Assembly (NCBI RefSeq): GCF_027460065.1
Contig: NZ_JAPYZZ010000003.1
Location: forward strand, 1-64,000
Reading direction: 5' to 3'
Origin: Martinezella rhizogenes
GTDB taxonomy: Bacteria; Pseudomonadota; Alphaproteobacteria; Rhizobiales; Rhizobiaceae
DNA: 64,000 nucleotides
Shown here piece by piece: positions 61,788-64,000 of this stretch. Below the pieces are notes generated by a model. That model worked only from the letters and a program-made list of their open reading frames with translations. It was not told the origin of the DNA and made no database searches. Numbering within the stretch: position 1 is the first letter of the stretch; the number at the start of each line of letters is the position of its first letter. The translations under genes were made by a program, and so were the position numbers.

Positions 61788-62597
61788 ATGTGCAATATCT
61801 GCGTGATCGAGAACGTGAAACGAAACATGCTGTCACGACGCCTGCTGTTCAAGGGCGCCGTGGCCGGGGTAACGGCAATGGCGGCGGGCAGCCTGGCGGC
61901 CCCGGTACTGGCGCAATCACCCAGACAGGTCATCGATCTCACCCATAGCTACGATTCCACATTTCCCACATTCGATGGCAAACCGGGCATAGAATTTGAG
62001 TGGGCAGCCGAGATTGCCAAAGACGGCTATCAGCTCCACAAGCTGACGATCTACGAACATACCGGCACGCATATCGATGCACCGTTCCACTTCAGTGCCA
62101 ACGGCGCGAGCGTCGACCAGCTGGAACCGCAGAAACTCGTCGCACCGCTGGTCATCATCGACATCACCGACCGCGCGAAAGAGGATGCCAACTCCACCGT
62201 CGAGGCCGAAGACATCAAGCGCTGGATATCCGCGAATGGCGACATACCGGCAGGTGCGATCGTGGCTTTGCGCTCCGGCTGGGCAACGAAGGTGAAGAGC
62301 CCCTCATTCCGCAATGACGACGCCGGAAAATTCGCCTTCCCCGGTTTCGGCAAATCCGCGACCGACCTGCTGCTCGAGCGTGACACGGTGGCCATCGGCG
62401 TCGACACGCTGTCGCTGGACCCGGGCGATTCGGCAGATTTTGCCGTTCACAATTCGTGGCTTCCGGCGGGGCGTTATGGGATCGAAGGCCTGAACAACCT
62501 CGAGGCGCTGCCGATCAAGGGCGCGACCATAATCGTCGGTGCACCGAAGCATAGTGGCGGAACGGGTGGGCCGGCCCGTATTCTGGCCCTGGTCTGA
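61788..62597 (+). CDS. Tat-exported cyclase-family (kynurenine-formamidase-like) hydrolase
   Basis: 269 aa. A twin-arginine leader, LSRRLLFKGAVAGVTAMAAGSLAAPVLAQ, ends near residue 43. The cyclase family metal motif HTGTHIDAPFHF is present, with VIDLTHSYDSTFPTF before it and the C-terminal His in GAPKHSGGTGGPAR. Such metal hydrolases open formamides, isatins or lactams. Export is unusual for the kynurenine branch. Start uncertain between 61788 and ATG 61827, just before the RR motif. Confidence 0.82.
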   Translation: MCNICVIENVKRNMLSRRLLFKGAVAGVTAMAAGSLAAPVLAQSPRQVIDLTHSYDSTFPTFDGKPGIEFEWAAEIAKDGYQLHKLTIYEHTGTHIDAPFHFSANGASVDQLEPQKLVAPLVIIDITDRAKEDANSTVEAEDIKRWISANGDIPAGAIVALRSGWATKVKSPSFRNDDAGKFAFPGFGKSATDLLLERDTVAIGVDTLSLDPGDSADFAVHNSWLPAGRYGIEGLNNLEALPIKGATIIVGAPKHSGGTGGPARILALV

Positions 62598-62736
62598 GAC
62601 CGGCGCGCCGGATAAGAGCAACCTGCCGCTGCCGGCGCATGAACTCTGACTGAATAGTCTCTTCAGCTTCCGTTCCGATGGGATCGTCTAGAACAAAGAC
62701 GTTCAACCGCGGTCCCATCCGCCTGAGGAGACAGTC

Positions 62737-63174
62737 ATGATCCGGAAGTCTTTCATCGCAAGTGCACTCGTTGCTCTCGTTGGCCTCTCGGCTAGCGCAC
62801 CCGCCATGGCCAATGATGTGCGCATCGAACAATATGGCTGGTCCAACTCTGCCGGCGGCGCGCAGGAAGGGTATGGCAACCGTATCCGCACCTACCAGAA
62901 CGGCGGTTACAACCGGATCGTCGGCCACCAGTATGGTCGTCACAACCTTTCGGCCGTCGGTCAGGAAGGGCATGACAATTACGGTTCCACCACTCAGAAC
63001 GGCAACCGCAACGTGGCCGGCATCGGCCAGTTCGGCTCCAATCACACCACCATCCTGACGCAGGACGGCAATGGCAATATCGCCGCCGGTGTGCAGGTCG
63101 GCCGCGGTTGCAGCGCCAATGTCAGTCAGGGCGGCAACGACAATGTCGCGGCCTTCGTGCAGGCCTGCCCGTAA
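62737..63174 (+). CDS. Curlin-repeat protein (curli subunit, CsgA/CsgB-like)
   Basis: 145-aa secreted amyloid subunit. Signal peptide residues 1-25 (ASALVALVGLSASAPAMA). The mature part has degenerate curlin repeats ending in Asn/Gln ladders: VRIEQYGWSNSAGG, NRIRTYQNGGYNRI, LSAVGQEGHDNYGSTTQNGNRNVAGIGQFGSNHTTILTQDGNGNIAAGVQ, SANVSQGGNDNVAAFVQ. Two Cys near the C-terminus are unusual for CsgA. Upstream, a GATGGGA/TCCCATC inverted repeat (62677-62719) may be regulatory. Confidence 0.85.
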   Translation: MIRKSFIASALVALVGLSASAPAMANDVRIEQYGWSNSAGGAQEGYGNRIRTYQNGGYNRIVGHQYGRHNLSAVGQEGHDNYGSTTQNGNRNVAGIGQFGSNHTTILTQDGNGNIAAGVQVGRGCSANVSQGGNDNVAAFVQACP

Positions 63175-63234
63175 CGACATTGTCACGGCGTGAAATGATC
63201 GAAATCGACCACCAGATCATCAGGGAGACGTGCC

Positions 63235-63633
63235 ATGCCCCATAATGTCAGACACCCGCGCCGCCTGGCGGCAATCCTTGCTCTGGCCCTGCTTCCTGTC
63301 GGCGCCGTTGCCGCCATATCGACAGCAAAGGAACCGGCAGATGGGCGGCTCTGCGAGATCAAGGCAACACCGCAAGCGGGTATGGTGAGACTGGAGGCCG
63401 TCACCAAGGGTGATACCGGTGCCGGCGGGACTTACGCCTTTCACGTCGAAAAATCAGGCGGCAGCGGCAGCTCCGTCATCAACCAGGGTGGCGACTTCAA
63501 CGCCGCTGCCGGACGGTCACAACTGCTGAGCTCGGTGACGCTCGATGCGAAGGGAGCCCGCTACAAGGCGGTGCTCGATCTCGTGATCGACGGGAAGAGC
63601 TTCAGTTGCACGAAGCAGATTAGCGGCGATTAA
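63235..63633 (+). CDS. csgH: CsgH-like curli assembly protein
   Basis: 132 aa. Signal peptide to about residue 28 (AAILALALLPVGAVAAIS). The mature beta-sandwich has LCEIKATPQAGMVRLEAVTKGDTGAGGTYAFHVEKSGG, then SVINQGGDFNAAAGRSQLLSSVTLDAKGARYKAVLDLVIDGKSFSCTKQI, matching the alphaproteobacterial CsgH chaperone-like inhibitor of curlin fibrillation. Two Cys may form a disulfide. 60 bases behind the curlin gene; a terminator follows. Confidence 0.82.
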   Translation: MPHNVRHPRRLAAILALALLPVGAVAAISTAKEPADGRLCEIKATPQAGMVRLEAVTKGDTGAGGTYAFHVEKSGGSGSSVINQGGDFNAAAGRSQLLSSVTLDAKGARYKAVLDLVIDGKSFSCTKQISGD

Positions 63634-63664
63634 GTCGCCACACGCTGTAAATTACCATCTGAGA

Positions 63665-63694
63665 GGGCGCCGGTTCAGGCGCCCTTTTCTTTTG
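63665..63694 (+). terminator. Rho-independent terminator after csgH
   Basis: GGGCGCC-GGTTCA-GGCGCCC followed by TTTTCTTTT, 30 bases past the csgH stop. It closes the two-gene curli unit. Confidence 0.85.
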
Positions 63695-63800
63695 CGTGCC
63701 CCGAGTGACTGAACGCGATGTGAATGGGTAATTCCGGTCGGGTTCAGTTGCGGAATGCGATTATGGATCATCGGCAAGGCGCTGACAGATGGAGAAAAGA

Positions 63801-64000
63801 ATGGCCCGCAACATATTGAAACTTCTCACCGTCACCCTGCTTGTCGGCGGCCTGACGCCGCTCGGATTTGCAGCACCTGCCCATGCCGGCGGCCGCATCT
63901 CCTTCGATCTCGCACCCGGCAATAATGCCGATGGCGACCTGCTTTCGACCGGGCTGCGCGCCTATTCGCTTTACCGCAATTTCAAGGATGCCGACATAAA
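63801..64000 (+). CDS. Secreted hypothetical protein, C-terminus off window
   Basis: 66 complete codons visible. Signal peptide to about residue 28 (LLTVTLLVGGLTPLGFAAPAHA), then GGRISFDLAPGNNADGDLL and an amphipathic stretch ending FKDADIK. ATG 63801 follows GGAG at 7 bases. The position behind the curli unit, after a terminator, suggests a further curli-related gene, but the visible part does not identify it. Confidence 0.65.
   Translation, partial: MARNILKLLTVTLLVGGLTPLGFAAPAHAGGRISFDLAPGNNADGDLLSTGLRAYSLYRNFKDADI

Noticed and set aside
1-64000. CRISPR arrays, tRNA or rRNA genes
   Set aside because: No regularly spaced repeats and no cloverleaf or rRNA-like sequence were seen on either strand by reading; a dedicated scan was not possible.

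Overview
The window reads as accessory DNA from a Rhizobiaceae alphaproteobacterium, most likely an Agrobacterium/Rhizobium relative. Evidence is the high-GC codon use, several ABC uptake systems, a LacI/UgpC-type sugar cluster, FixJ-type and OmpR-type two-component systems, an alphaproteobacterial curli locus (curlin plus CsgH) and many IS fragments. I see no rRNA, tRNA, ribosomal or replication genes, so this looks like chromid, plasmid or island DNA. Names below come from reading motifs; no database was searched.

Layout. (1) 1-6.5 kb: a truncated cache-domain sensor kinase, a peroxiredoxin, two unknown proteins, a cupin, an IS1182-like element whose 3' part has been inverted in place, and an IS3 remnant. 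(2) 6.5-19.7 kb: a sugar-acid catabolic regulon. A forward operon (uronate-dehydrogenase-like, FMN hydroxyacid dehydrogenase, cytosolic binding protein) and a reverse operon (binding protein, two permeases, ComA-like enzyme, UgpC-type ATPase, Asp/Glu-racemase-like protein, OtnK, OtnC) appear to be controlled by the LacI-family gene at 17.7 kb, which is followed by an SMP-30 lactonase. The same palindromic operator occurs before both operons, before the regulator and inside the hydroxyacid dehydrogenase gene. I infer degradation of a tetronate or related acid to dihydroxyacetone phosphate, with a non-standard isomerase step. (3) 19.7-28.7 kb: an island of mostly unknown proteins, including a DKNYY protein, a leucine-rich protein, an orphan HipB-like antitoxin next to a broken IS3, a secreted protein, a lipoprotein lytic transglycosylase, a LecA-like protein and an LCAT-type lipase. 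IS remnants with the same end, in the same orientation, lie at 6.07 and 28.62 kb and bracket regions 2 and 3.

(4) 28.8-38.8 kb: an organosulfur operon (msuE, sfnG, a complete Liv-type ABC transporter, sfnB) with a strong palindrome upstream, followed by an FAD protein. (5) 39-49 kb: an AfuABC-like operon with two tandem binding proteins, a fused double permease, an ATPase and an inositol-monophosphatase-family enzyme, divergent from a two-component system; I infer uptake and dephosphorylation of a phosphorylated sugar or polyol. (6) 49-53.1 kb: an EamA exporter/LysR divergent pair, a small ORF, an alpha/beta hydrolase, Dps, and a probable sRNA with C-rich hairpin loops and a terminator. (7) 53.2-62.6 kb: a YdeP-type molybdopterin oxidoreductase, a sensor kinase with a FixJ-type regulator and a stand-alone receiver, then an oxalate-decarboxylase-type bicupin, an FAD monooxygenase and a Tat-exported cyclase. 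A 14-bp near-palindrome recurs upstream of three of these units. (8) 62.7-64 kb: curli genes and a truncated secreted protein.
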